Positions 9,000 through 21,186 of a stretch of DNA of 64,000 bases are shown one piece after another. The notes below the pieces were generated by a model that made no database searches, was not told where the DNA came from, and worked only from the letters and a program-made list of their open reading frames with translations. The position numbers and the translations under genes were made by a program. Numbering within the stretch: position 1 is the stretch's first letter; each line of letters opens with the position of its first letter. Origin of the DNA: Axinella damicornis (lineage: Eukaryota > Porifera > Demospongiae > Axinellida > Axinellidae); NCBI GenBank assembly GCA_963931865.1, contig OZ007518.1, positions 6,626,570-6,690,569 on the forward strand, written 5' to 3'.

Positions 9000-10860
9000 T
9001 ATGATGACCATCAGGTGCACAACATTATTCGTGCAATGAACCAGCTCTATGAGCGTTTCCCGTAGCCAGAATTAGGTGTTGGTGTTGGTGCACTGTAGTA
9101 CTGGCTGCAGGTAGCCTCGTTCCCAGGCCTTCTCACCCCAGTGTTTGTCGCTTGCAGTAGTGCAAGCGACAAACGCTGGGGTGAGAAGCCTGGGAATGAG
9201 GCTAGGCTGCAGGTAGGTCTCACTGTTAGTGGCTGAAGCGATGGGGCTCTCCCTTGTCATGTGCGTGATGGCATGCTGTGTGAGTGTCTTTAAGATTGTT
9301 GTCTGTTATGACTGTGGCTCACGGTGGTATTGTGGCACTGCAAACAGTTTGCATCCAGGAGAGTGCATGTAATGCTGTCGTAGGACCCCTTTTATATTCA
9401 GCCACACGCTGCCACTGCCAATGGTTCTGTCTCTGTGTGTGCGTGTACTTGGACAGCTGATATTCTGTACTGTGTGTAGGGATTATTGTGTACATTAATT
9501 TTGTTTTAGTAGTGCATTGTACATTCAGCTCTGAGTTGTACATGCATGCATATAGTTCTTACGTGTCCTCTCCTCCCTCCTCTTCCCCCTCCCTCCATCT
9601 CCCCATCCTCTCCTCCCTCTTTTCACCCCTCACCGTCCGCCTCTTTCCTTTCTTCCCTCCGCCCCTCCCTCCTCTCCTCTCTCCACACCTTCCTCACCCT
9701 CCGTCTTTCCACCCACAGACTCTGGATCCTGTCCCCCCACATAGTGAATCCATTGATGTCATTGTATTGGGGGCGTGACTAACTGACCTCCTAACCATGC
9801 CCACTTGAAAGATGCTGTCTGAAGTAGACTCCTGGGTTAATCACAGTTGTGCCAAAAGGTGAATTCCCATGTACTGTAGGGTACCAATATGCAGGAGCGC
9901 ATAATGGTGGAGATGAAGAGCAAAAGAAGGAAGTAGCGTGAAACGACCACGCAATAGATTACAGTAGTGTGTTACTATTTTTAGTGCACAAGTGTATCAT
10001 TGTCTCTCCATGATGCATTGGCTGACTGCCAAAGATTGTTGGGAGACTCATTACAGGGTTCCCATCATCAGATCCTTTGGAGCTAGGTGCATTTTGCAAA
10101 GCCAGTTTTGGGTATGATCTTGGCCCTAAAACAAGGCTATGCAGACATATTAATGTGATGTACAATGATGAACTCACTCGAGGGTGTGTACGTATTATCA
10201 TTTGGTTCTGAACAGCTAGGTTATGTGATTATGGCTGTACCCCTGTGTGATCCCTCCCAGACCTAAACGTGTTGAAGGAGGGCATGGTATCAAGTGAGGG
10301 CACACCCACACCCTTTGCCATGACCAAGGAGGATGGACACAGACGGATGGAGACATGTCTGCGGAGTCCAGTATGACCCAGCAGGAGTGGAATCAGAAAC
10401 AAAGTGAGGAAGGGAGGATGGAGGGATGGTCAGGGGGGTGGGGGGAAGGATAGAGGGAGGGGCGGTGGATGGAGAGGAAGGAGGCATCAATCACTGCTGC
10501 TTGTGCTAGCACTAGGAAACTGGATGCTCTGACAGACAAGCAGTAAGACCTCATTCAGTTATACCCATGGCGGCCATACTTTTGAGTAAATATGCCCACG
10601 ACCCCTTTGAGAGTAGCCATTCAATGGGCATATTCTCTGGTACACATTTAATATGATTGTGTCATTGTGCAGGTGATGTAATTTCTTCTCCTCCTCTTCC
10701 CCATTCTCCCTACCCTCCCACTCTCACCCTGATCTCGTGCAAAGAAGATGGGAGAGCCATAGGCAACACAGCCGGTACCTCATGTAGCAACTGCAGCAGG
10801 GTGCCCTGGAACAGGAGATGCAAGATGACAGGAGCTAGTGCTACAGGTCACAAGGTACGT
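9000..10860 (+). other. Scattered exon-like fragments of an unrecognised gene
   Basis: Several short open segments sit between plausible splice signals. Around 9016-9062 a frame reads VHNIIRAMNQLYERFP. At about 9719-9778, behind a long pyrimidine tract ending CCACCCACAG, a frame reads TLDPVPPHSESIDVIVLGA then stops. At about 10349-10400 a frame reads MSAESSMTQQEWNQKQ before GTGAGG, and near 10512-10540 one reads KLDALTDK before GTAAGA. Near 10786-10858 there is a coiled-coil-like QLQQGALEQEMQDD. No consistent gene model was obtained, and a decayed gene is equally possible. Confidence 0.25.
9112..9204. mobile_element. Foldback hairpin, 93 bp
   Basis: Outer arm TAGCCTCGTTCCCAGGC, inner arm GTTTGTCGCTTGCA paired with TGCAAGCGACAAAC. 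Flanks 9103-9111 and 9205-9213 are both GGCTGCAGG, an exact 9-bp duplication. Confidence 0.88.
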
Positions 10861-11155
10861 ATGGACTGTGAGTTGGCCTGGTATAGCTAGATACTCTGCG
10901 TGATACTGTTGGTTCTTTTGTTGAGTTATTCCCTCTATGATTGTCTATACTTTGAGCTGAATACCTGCCTTTTCTTCCTCCTCCCTTCCCACCCTCTATA
11001 CCCCCCCCCCCCCCCCCCCTTACTGATCACTACCTGCACAATTCAATTAAGATGAACACTTACACCAAGACGAATATGATCACTCATTGTTGCTTGCAAG
11101 AGCGCATGATGACATCATTGTTTTCTCTCGACCTAATACATGCATGCAATGAATG

Positions 11156-11257
11156 TAGCCTCGTTCCCAGTCCCACGCCCAGCTTTTTGTCGCTTGCAGT
11201 ACGCTTTACCGTACTGCAAGCGATGAAAAGCTGGGCGTGGGACTGGGTACGAGGCTA
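11156..11257. mobile_element. Foldback hairpin, 102 bp
   Basis: Starts TAGCCTCGTTCCCAGTCCC and ends GGGACTGGGTACGAGGCTA; core GCTTGCAGTAC/GTACTGCAAGC. Flanks CAATGAATG and CCATGGATG match at 7 of 9. Confidence 0.8.
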
Positions 11258-11576
11258 CCATGGATGTATGCACAAGTTTAACTTGTCTTCTTGGAATGCA
11301 CAACATTGTAACTCATGACTTTGTATTATTGACTCAACTTCATTCAGAGAACAGAACAAAAAATTATAATCCAACATATACAAAAAGGTAGAGAGAATAT
11401 ACTTGTAAAGTGACTTGTAGAAAGTACGTCGAACTTCATCAGCTCCAATCAGCAATATATACACCTATATGGACGGAACAGCAATACAGCTATACAAGAT
11501 GTTTGAAGCTACTTTGCTGTAGTTAAATACTGTGCATAGCTATTTCTAATGGCTTATTGGCCATTTCAATACGTAT

Positions 11577-11690
11577 TACTACAGCAACCATTATACATGA
11601 CATAATTATATCGAGGGGCAACCGCTCTCCTGGGGTAGGCGTTGCAACCCCTTCACTACAGCAACCATTATACATGACATAATATAAGGG
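11577..11690. repeat. Short direct repeat
   Basis: CTACAGCAACCATTATACAT followed by GACATAAT occurs at about 11579 and 11655. Between them lies a 40-base block, GAGGGGCAACCGCTCTCCTG onwards, that recurs in diverged form at 29068-29104. Confidence 0.6.
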
Positions 11691-11699
11691 CGTGACACT

Positions 11700-12440
11700 T
11701 CCATAGACGTGCTAGTCACAGCTGCATGCGACCGGGGGCAAGAATTTATTTTGTGCTACTTGACTGCATTGCAGAAAGACTCTTGACCGTTTGACTGCAC
11801 TGTATTTCAGCCATTCACCGTTTGACCGCGTGCACCTTGATCCTATAATATGCGGAAGAATGCGTAGCGACTCCACCCCTTCCTTAGTATACAGGGTCAA
11901 AATGCCCGGTTGCAACTGTGACTACAGCGAATAAAATTATGGGAGTGTCACCCCACTTGCCTATGTGGTACATGTATAAGGCTGTTCCCACCGCCAGTAT
12001 CTGACTACTTGTTGTATGCAAATAAGGTGGGGGTAGGAAAGCCTGGGAGAGCTGGTCAAGTGCGATGACATCAGGTAGACAGACGGTACAGACACATGGG
12101 GAGTGGTGACCAACCATTACAATATCAGTATCAACCGTCTGCCTTGCTGATATCCAACCATTGGATGGACAGTATAAGAAAGGGTTTATGCTCATTTAAG
12201 TACAGTAGGGCAATGGTTTAGGTCCATAGCCAGCGCTGAATGAGCATGTGTGTCTTCTTCCTGTTGGACCAGTATCCACATCCTTTTGTTTAGACTTCAG
12301 CATCTCCAACTAGTTGGTTGTGAAGCTTGCTGCACATAGTTCACAGTAGATACCAGTCTGATATCGTATCATTAATGTTTTACACAATGCATGCAGTTCA
12401 GTTTCACGCATACTGCATACCTGGACAGCCCTCTCTGTTG
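11700..12440. other. Non-coding stretch
   Basis: No convincing exon or RNA gene was seen here; the frames present lack recognisable domains. Confidence 0.4.
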
Positions 12441-12455
12441 GTAGCCAGTACTGGC

Positions 12456-12488
12456 TAGTCTTGCGGGCCAGTCTGGCCCGCAAGACTA
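12456..12488. repeat. Short palindrome, 33 bp
   Basis: TAGTCTTGCGGGCCAG pairs with CTGGCCCGCAAGACTA around a single base, and weaker pairing continues outward. Ends resemble the foldback family but no 9-bp duplication is visible. Confidence 0.55.
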
Positions 12489-12539
12489 GTCGGTACCCTA
12501 CCCTTGAGAGTCTGAAACTATTAATGGTAATTAATGTAC

Positions 12540-12970
12540 CTGACAGCATGCCATTTCATGCTGTGTATACGCATGACATACTCAGGTGAATCAATAATTT
12601 CCTGCCTGCAAATTATAACAGTCATCGAAAGTAGTTATACAAACATGTACATGAGGCCATAGCATGAACCAATCGGGTCATTTACATGCAACTAAAGACT
12701 AGAGTTTGACACTAATGTCACCCTCAGACAGCAGAAAGGGTGAGATTTTGGGTAGAGACAAACAACAGTGATACTCCTTGTACAAAATAGTGTTGGCACT
12801 GAGACTTCATAGCTTAGTTGACGGATCTTAACTTACAGTTATCCAGCATCCAGGGTTTTTGCACCTGTGTATATACTCCAAAAGAAGCACTTCATGCGGG
12901 GTTCTTGAGCAAAGTTTCTAGCCAGCGGCCGTGGAAAAGTATACCGAAGTCACTTGGCGGATAACTAGAA
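12540..12970. repeat. Direct-repeat partner of 13965-14211
   Basis: The words GCATGCCATTTCATGCTGTG, ATCGAAAGTAGTTATAC and the block 12795-12968 recur in the same order and strand at 13965-14211, with extra sequence in this copy. The pair brackets copy B of the inverted duplication like terminal repeats. Confidence 0.55.
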
Positions 12971-14211
12971 GCTGGTGAGGGGAGAGGGGGCTACAGCTGG
13001 GACTCCCAAAGGTTCACACACTTTAGCATGTGTGGTGACAAGCCAGGTTTCCTTTTGGCTATGTGTGTGTATGTGTGTGTGCGAGTCAAAGAGAAAGTTC
13101 ATCATGATGTAAAACACTCATTTCACTACAACTGATACTATAGTCACTGAACCTTGGGCATAGGCATTGACCCCATCAGACCATCACTACACATCATATA
13201 CCATGGTGGTGTGTTATTATTAAGCACAGCTCACATAATCACTTTTACGCACAGGTCCAACTCTCATACGAGCGACTACAGTACCACACTCCCCCACATA
13301 CGCACGACTTTGAGGCTTGAAATCTTTGTGGTGAGTCTTGGGACTGTTGTCCAGAGATTCATCTGAGCTCCCCCCTCCTCAGCCCCCGGCCCCTACCACC
13401 ATCTGGCCAGCATATCATATAGCTGTACATGCTTGATCACAGCTGGTACCTTCAGCATCGTACTGACTCAGTAGAAAATAGTCTCTGTCTATAACCTAGT
13501 CTCGGTCCTCGGAACCAGACCCTTCGTGCAGGGGAGGAGGATAGGGTCTGGGCACCATCTTACATTCGAGTTGTCCCCAGGTCGGAATGTTGACCTAAAG
13601 AATCAGAATCGTTGATTGCAAATGATGTCAGGTAAACGATTTTCTCCAGGCTTTCGATGTCGCCAGTGACTAGACATGGCGAATCGTTGTGCCGTACCGC
13701 GTTACCCGCGAGTGTCTGACAAAAGTCAAGGAGAGCAACGAGCAGGTGACTGTGATCGTACGTGTGGTATCGCAGTTGATCGCTAATTACCACGCATAAT
13801 TACATTCCGTGAGGACAACTCGAATGTAGGAATGTGCCCAGACCCTTTCCTCCTCCCCCGCACAAAGGGTCTGGTTCCGACACTATCTACAACCCTGGAA
13901 CTGATTTTTTGTGCGTTCTCTGAAGAGGAAACCATTACTGTCTATGCCCTTGGTTCAAATGTGTCTGACAGTATGCCATTTCATGCTGTGTGTACATGTA
14001 ACGGTGATCGAAAGTAGTTATACATAGCATAGTTGACGGAGACTTAACTTACAGTTATCCAGCCTGCAGGCTTTTTGCGATTTACTCCCCATGCTCCTCC
14101 TGCCTGTACTCCAAAAGAAGCACTTCATGCGGGGTTCTAGCAAAGTTTCGAGTCGGCGGCCGCGGAAAAGTATACCGGGCGGATGACTCGGCGGATAACT
14201 TGAAGCTGGTA
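12970..14211. repeat. Inverted duplication, copy B
   Basis: Reverse complement of segments of 6445-8862. This copy lacks the elements 6640-7075 and 7519-8143 and so preserves both empty sites. It includes the foldback-family element 13497-13885. Confidence 0.8.
13497..13885. mobile_element. Foldback-family TIR element, 389 bp
   Basis: Starts TAGTCTCGGTCCTCGGAACC and ends GGTTCCGACACTA; inverted repeats are about 85-90 bp. Flanks TCTATAACC (13488-13496) and TCTACAACC (13886-13894) match at 8 of 9. It is the uninterrupted sister of 7192-8208. Confidence 0.75.
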
Positions 14212-15178
14212 TACGTGATGGATGCAAGGCACGCGCACGCCGATTATTTAAAATCATTACGTCACCCTCAGTATTAAACTTAGCAACAGGGAGTGTTTTT
14301 GCATTCCGCATTTTGCATAGCTAGCGACAGTCACACTGTTTCTTCTAGCAGGCTGAGAGACAAGATACGGATTCGACGTGCACCTCGCTAGCTACATGTA
14401 GCTGGAAATGATTCCAACCACCACAATTCTCGCTGTAACTCTTTTCTCGCTCGTTACCACTCTTTCTGCGAGGGAAACACGCACGGAGACTTTCTATCCA
14501 GATCGTCCCGTTTCTGGTCATCGTGTTGGATACGGAGGTAACTTTAGTGTCGCATGACATTTAAGCCGTACCTATAGAGTAGGTGCAGGTATTATGAGAC
14601 AGCACCAATTATGGGTTTCATACTTCACCACAATTTATAGACATTGTCACTTTGCCTGAACATTGTCAAATGTATCCTCTAGCTAGCTACCATTTGAATG
14701 GTGCAAAGCATTAAATTTTGGTACTCATGATTTGGACAGTATATAAAATTGTGATGAAATGTATGTGTAATTCCACACTGCCAGAATACCAACAAGCATG
14801 AAATAGTTCTAACAGCATCTTCTATGCTGGTAGGGGGTAGCTACCTGGCCAAATGTGATTAGGTATGAAATGTATAGCAAAAACAGTGGTGTCTCATCTG
14901 CATAGCTGTCTCATAATTGCCTCATTAACGTGTGTGATAAAAATGCATGCAACGAAACTGCAGTACAGAGAAAACACTGAAACTTTACCTATACCATGGA
15001 TTGTTAGTACAGTGTATTACCTTGAATCTATACCATACATAGTACAATCACGTCCTGTTGATAGCTTGTTGGTTAACTTGTGATGGTATTGTGTCTCATA
15101 TAATTGGGGCGGCTACTCTTGCTATTATATGTGCTAGCTACAGTTAGCCAAAACACTGATATTTTTCCCATTACAAAC
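14212..15178. other. Non-coding stretch upstream of the EGF-containing gene
   Basis: AT-rich. No exon was found that supplies the missing first exon and signal peptide with confidence. Confidence 0.4.
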
Positions 15179-18100
15179 ATGCAGGGCGATATCGTGTGGA
15201 ATTCTGATGCTGCCAGCGATGTAGCCATCACCGTGACACTCTCAGTGGACACTGAAGTCCAATTCAACAGCACTGTGATTGAGTTCTCTGACGATCTAGG
15301 ATCCCACTCAGTATCACTGAGGGTCCAAAATCTGCGTGATTGTGGCAGTGCAAGTGCATGGAATGCAAATTCTGTGGTAACACTTCTTATGGCTGTGCTA
15401 GCAGCTCTCCTCATCTCACGATGCTCTGGTTCCTCTATCTGCAGCTGGTTTATCCTAGCTGCCATACTTGTAGGTGTGGCTGCTCTGCAAGCCTGTGCTA
15501 ACAGCTGCACAGAAAGAGCTGATGTGGCAATTCTTGTGCCCAGGTAGGTCAGCATACATCTTAACTATAATTGTCGTATTCTGTATACTTCTATTGTGCT
15601 ATACATCTGGTAGTATAATAATAATTATGTTCGGTCCAGTAGCTATAACCCTTGCAATAATGTATACCCATTCATTTAGCTCATAATGTATACCCATTCA
15701 TTTAGCTCATAATGTATAACCGGCATGCATTCAACTATGTATGTGTGCAATACTCACAATAGAATGCATTGGCTGCTTGCAGGAACTTCACGTTCAGTGC
15801 AGTCACTTTGTCATCCAGAAGAGGTAGTAATCAGATTGACCACACATTGATCGCATCAAATGCAGCTGTAAGATGTTCAAGTGGAGCAGCAAACACAGGT
15901 ATAGCTATCTATTATAATAGCAAAATTGCTATATATGTGCGGAGAGCTATAGCTTGCCATTAGGTGAGGGAATAGCTTGACTGTGTGAAGAATCACATTT
16001 CCATGGCATAGAGTTACCAAGGTATTTTGCAACCGTTACAGTTTGTGGAAGCTGCTGTCATGGAAATGGGAGATGTGTTGATGGAGGTTGCCAATGCAAG
16101 TCTGGTTTCCAAGCAGATGACAATTGTGGTGAGTGAAATGTCCAAAGGTCATGATCAAGGAAGTCCTGATCATGTGACTATGTTAAGATAGTCACATGAT
16201 CAGCTGACTTCCTTGGCATCATGGTGATGATGATATACCGTTGCTCCAGTTTACTGAAATGGCCAACAATCATTCATGTTCGGTGTTAACTAACTGGAGT
16301 GACATGCAGCTACCTAGTATCATTGGGTACAATGGGTAGGTTAGAATGGCCAACGTGTTACGTTTAGAATGTTCAGTAAATTGGAGTTAGTACTACAGTA
16401 GAACATGTGGTGTGCTGGATGTGTTTTCATTATTGGGAAACAAAGTAGAAAGTAACCTACAGCTATACACTGAAGGAGGCAGCTATTTTAGTATGCCTAC
16501 CCCAGAATTCAGTTGATTGGCTTAGTTGCATTTTAGCCTTGATCCACCCCCTGCCTTTAATTCCCTATCCAAATAACACAACCATGAATAACTGTAATTG
16601 TTATTCATCCTGTTACCCCACAAAGCACAAATATGCACAATCATGAATTTATTCCAATAAACACAAAGTTGTACCCGCTGACATCACTGTGTATAACCGA
16701 AAATGCATAAATGTTGTACTAGGCATGTGTAGCTACAGCACCAGATCCAGCAAGGGATTAATTGGTGTTCAACTTAATCGATTGCAGAATTGTAACACAA
16801 GCAACCTAACCTAGGGTAAGACAACACAGGAGCTGCAGCTCATGATACACCCATGCACTTCACCGGCTTACTTTTGGCAATGCCATCCTGCATCATGTAT
16901 GCTTGGTGAAATCATTGGAGGACACCAAAGTTCTTTTTTTCCCTTGATGTCACAATTATCATTATGCAGAATCTATGGCGTGCTGTTTAACGCTGTTCAA
17001 TGCAAATGTGGTGATCACATGAGGTTTTTGTTGAGGTGGCGAAATAAGAAGCACGTAATCCAGGCAATTAATTCTTCCATGTGATCGAATTTCTCACTTT
17101 GCTATGACCATTGTGGTTAGTCCCATATCCCATACTCAATGTAAGGAAGCCACAACACGGAAAGGATGGGGGTCTGATATCATACTTGAGTATTCAGACA
17201 ACATAATTTTGCCCGAGTTACACCAGTGTTGTACTTTGAGATATGACATACCCCAATGTAATAAATGGCAGCATAAATTATTACGCGAGTCGCCTTGCAT
17301 TGTACTGGAATATAACAGCTATGGCAAGTATACCTGAAGGAAAGGTATCCCGAGCATCACACTGTTGAGATAGCGTGTTAGCACGCATGTTTATGTGCAT
17401 GTTACAATGGTTGCCGTGGAGACCAGGTGTAAACCATGTGTTTCCATGGAAACTTTAATGTCTGTACCCAAATATGACCTTATACTGGAATTGATTACTG
17501 GAATAGAATATACTGGAATGAAGCAAGTATAGTGCCTGACATCTACTGATAAAAGGCAGCCACAGAAAGCAGCCACTGGCAAGAAATGTATCAAACCATG
17601 CATACTTAATAGGATTCATGGTGGATGGTATTATGTTCTCAAAACCAGGAGCGCATAATGAGGTAGAGCTGTAAAAAGAGAAGGGATGTTTTAACTAGCC
17701 TCTGGTCACCTCAGTTGCATCTCAGTGCCTCCTCCACCATGGTAATCAAGGAATGCGCACGCAAGTGCAGCCTATATATATACTGCAAGAAATGGAGGGT
17801 TGATCAAACCCAAAGTGGGTTGCCGCAGTTGCAGTTTAGCAGTGACTCATCCCCTGACCTTACCCTGCCTGCCTTTTGCACTTAAAAAGTTGTTTATCCA
17901 AATAACTTGGGTTTTGTACATGTAGCCTAGCCTGGGTATGAGGCTGCATGTAGCCGGCCGGCCAGCCACGCCGGCGACATTGCACTCGTACTCACAGCTG
18001 TCTTGTCCCCAGACTAGGCATGCGTCCCCCAGGCCATACGCGCATGCATACGCATGGAACGAGGCCACTAGCCGGCCACCCACGTCCACGTACGTGCACG

Positions 18101-20689
18101 ATGCAATGTGCAATTCAATTGCTGCGCAGTTGCTAGGCGCTATGCGAGTGCAGAAGGATGAAACGACAACGGGCTCCACAGGCACAGGGCATTCAAGCAT
18201 ACTTCTGTAAGTAAACGAGGAAGGACACAGGCAATGGTGAGTAGCTACACTTTCACTTTGTCTATCATACCATGCAGGGTTATAGCTAAGTATTAACGTA
18301 GCCTGATAACATCCTAGCTAACAAGTTCTGTTTATTAAATCATTAAGTAGTCCGGCGCAGTCATGATAAGTACAGCCTCCTGGGTGTTTTGTGATTGCAG
18401 AACGTGACACTGGATCACCATCTGAGGAACACCCCATGCAGCTCATCTTCTGGTCCAGAACCGCAGCTTTCGCCGATCGAGGACATCAGCGTCTCTGTGG
18501 ATCCTCTCAGTCTGCCAACAATTACTTGTCAATGAGATGTACACAGAAAGAGGAGAGACTTAGCGCTCTGGGACTCATACACACTCATTACCATGTAGCA
18601 ATTGATGTTGACACTGTTTGTAAGATTTTCATTCACAAACACCCCCGTAGAATGGAAGCAGCTAGTTTACCTTTTTAGCCCATTTTAATGGCCATGTTGT
18701 GTACAATTTTGTGTAATTTTCACTCGGATAGCTATGTAGTAATGAATTTGCACCTCAGACAGTCAATTTTTTCAAAATTTTCCCGGGGGGGCATGCCCCC
18801 GGACCCCCTTAGCTATGGCCACGCTTTGCGCGGCCCCTCATCTCTGGATGAAGCATTGACAACTTGTCCCAAAATGTAACCCCCCTCACAAAATCCTGGT
18901 TACGGGCCTGTTATGCATGGTCGTTTCACGCTTCTCCCTTCCCTACATCATTATGCGCTCCTGTCAAAACCCATTGACAGCCCATGGATGCATGAAACTT
19001 ACCAGTTTTCAGCCCCCAAACTTTGCACACGTGCCCGTGCATCCATCCTGCACATCCTGCACATACATGACTACATCCACCCATCAACATTCTGCTGTAG
19101 TCCCCTGTCACCTGTTTTTTTTCTCTTGACACTGAACAGCGTACAGGAGGCTGTGTATAACTTTCGAAGGCGAAATGTAGCAACACTGACATAGAGCTAC
19201 GAACAACATATGCATAAGGACCGAGAATAGCTAAATGTATTATGCGGTATGTCTATATTGAATGTAATATTATCTGATCACTAAAATTAAACCCTCCATA
19301 GAAATTCAGAGGGCCACAAGCTATTCGTTGAACACCAACCCTGCCAATCCAGTCATTATAACACTAAAACAGCTGAGGGTGAGCAGCTTCAGGTTCTTTG
19401 TGAGAAAGATGAAGATGGTGTTGCAAGCGGTGTTGAATCCCTAACTTTTGATGATGGACAAGGTAATACCACTTTTGTGACCCTTAACGCAAACAACTCT
19501 CTCGTGAATACAGTAACTACGCTTTCTGGTACCTATCTCCAGTTCGACTGGAATGACAACCTAACAGAAGTACAAGTCACTGCATTGTCTCCTGGTGGTT
19601 CTATTCAGGTCACAGTTAACGTAGACCTAACTGACATTGATACTAACAACCGTTCCAAACGTGATACTAATGGCCAGAGAAGTTCATCAAACTATCCCAG
19701 TGACAATTTGAAGCCTTTGCAAACAAAAAGCAAATCAGACATATCAAGTCTTCACTAACGAAACGTCAGTCAGAAAGTATTGCAAAGGTACCTGTCACAG
19801 TCTCACGGTGTGATGAGCCAGAGCCAAATGCCCAAGTATTTGCAAATGCCCTGCTGAACTACAAGGTCACTCCAAGTGGACCTCAGTGGACAGGGGAGGT
19901 ACACTATATGGCTGTCCGCACTACTTCTCCAGGGGTCTACTACGTTAAAATTCCAACACAACCATCATCAATGCTGGGTGAGGCCATAGAAGAAGTGTGT
20001 AAAATTATAGTTGGAATCATTGGCCATGGGTGCACAGCTGTATCGGCTATCAACCCAGCATTGGAGCTAAGTATCTGCGTTAGAATTGCAGCTGCAGTAG
20101 ATCTCATCACACTTCCTGTTCCTGGTCATTCTGTTCCAGTTTTTGTAGCTTGTGAGGCAGGGTTCCGTGCATTTCGGTTGTATTGTGACACCCTTGGTGC
20201 GTCTCCTGCAGTAGGTGCTCCTAGCCCTGCTGATGGGATATGTGAATCAATTTCCATAGTCGACGATGCCATTGATTTGTTCCGAGCAAAAACCATACAT
20301 TTGCAACCGTATGCGATTTTTCCAGCAGGGATAGAGTTACTGCAATTGGCCGAAGTCTTGAAATCCAACCATATTCATTCACTATCGAAGATGATAACAG
20401 TTTGCCAGTTCTCACATTACTGACAGTTACCCCAAATGATCCAGCACCTGAAGAAGCCTATATTGTTCGTGTTACTTACATCTGTGGCACTCCCTCTGTG
20501 ACTGTAAGAATGCATATCATCGGAACAGACAGCTACGCGGATTCTACCGCCTGCTATGGAAACTCCCCTTCATCTTGTACTCTATATGTGCCAGGAGCTG
20601 AGGCTAATGTACTGGATCGTGTTACAATTACTATCACTGAGACAAGTCAAGGATACTCCTTTACTCGGAAAGTCATTGTCATATTCTAA
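15179..20689 (+). CDS. Extracellular EGF-containing protein, multi-exon, two frameshifts in last exon
   Basis: Four exons join in compatible phases: 15179 (first in-frame ATG; possibly an internal exon starting at 15185)-15543, 15783-15898, 16042-16128, 19310-20689. Donors GTAGGT, GTATAG and GTGAGT and acceptors CTTGCAG, GTTACAG and ATTCAG are visible. Exon 3 is one EGF-like module (CGSCCHGNGRC, then CQCKSGF). The last exon begins GHKLFVEHQPC, contains a furin-type RSKR, and ends YSFTRKVIVIF before TAA. The frame must shift near 19693-19700 and again near 20330; single-base changes would repair both, so these are either assembly errors or decay. The first coding exon with a signal peptide is not identified. 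The third intron is 3.2 kb and holds a TIR element. Function unknown; secretion or surface location is inferred from the EGF module. Confidence 0.55.
16157..16214. repeat. Short palindrome in intron
   Basis: Arms 16157-16180 and 16189-16214 (AAGGAAGTC.. to ..GACTTCCTT) fold around TGTTAAGA. Ends differ from the TAGCCTCG family. Confidence 0.65.
17646..18961. mobile_element. TIR element with 7-bp duplication, in the long intron
   Basis: Starts CAGGAGCGCATAATGAGG and ends with the inverse CATTATGCGCTCCTG. TCAAAAC lies immediately outside both ends. The inverted ends are short (about 15 bp). The interior has a truncated foldback (17928-17946) and GC-rich short palindromes, but no transposase. 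A solo copy of the same end with its own 7-bp duplication is at 24641-24663. Confidence 0.5.
17928..17946. mobile_element. Deleted foldback remnant, 19 bp
   Basis: TAGCCTGGGTATGAGGCTG lies between two copies of CATGTAGCC (17919-17927 and 17947-17955). It looks like a foldback that lost most of one arm but kept its 9-bp duplication. Confidence 0.5.
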
Positions 20690-20699
20690 GTTTATACAC

Positions 20700-21120
20700 A
20701 CACTGCTTCAGACAACAACAAATAATGTAAGTTGTGTTTCCCATAAAAGTGCACTTTTATATTTAGTTGCATGTGAAACATAATACTGTGCATATACACT
20801 GTCATCCCTTATCCTTGCAATACAGTAACTTACTTGTTGTACGATTGAAGGACAGGTAAATGTATAGCTAATCCACGCTTTTTTTATCTTTACAGTGCAC
20901 TTTTTGAGCCAGCTAGCTAGCTATTTCATTGTTGCTGTTGAATGTACTGAAATGAGTTTTTAGTGAAAATGGACAAACCTATGGTCAACTACACCTAGTT
21001 TATGCAGAACAATAATTATACTGTGTACTAGCTCTTGTGATCTAAGTAAACCTTCCAGCCTCCATGACTTTTGTCTTTGCATCCCATAACTGGGGAAGCA
21101 TAGTGAGTATTATGGCATGA
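20700..21120. other. Non-coding 3' flank
   Basis: AT-rich flank after the EGF-containing gene; no gene seen. Confidence 0.4.
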
Positions 21121-21123
21121 AAC

Positions 21124-21186
21124 TAGCCTCGTTCCCAGTCCCACGCCCAGCTTTTCGTCGCGCGCGCGCTGCTTAGTACGGTAAAC
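21124..21186. mobile_element. Half foldback (right arm missing)
   Basis: Only the left arm is present: TAGCCTCGTTCCCAGTCCC, then CACGCCCAGCTTTTCGTCGC, then GCTTAGTACGGTAAA. It matches the left arm of 6809-6936. Confidence 0.65.

Noticed and set aside
15104..15178. Leucine-rich signal-peptide-like N-terminus before the EGF gene
   Set aside because: It would start at TTG directly after a stop codon; not a believable eukaryotic start, so the first exon is left open.
15073..15555. 160-aa minus-strand frame
   Set aside because: Complement of the exon of the + strand EGF gene; no ATG-based support or domain.
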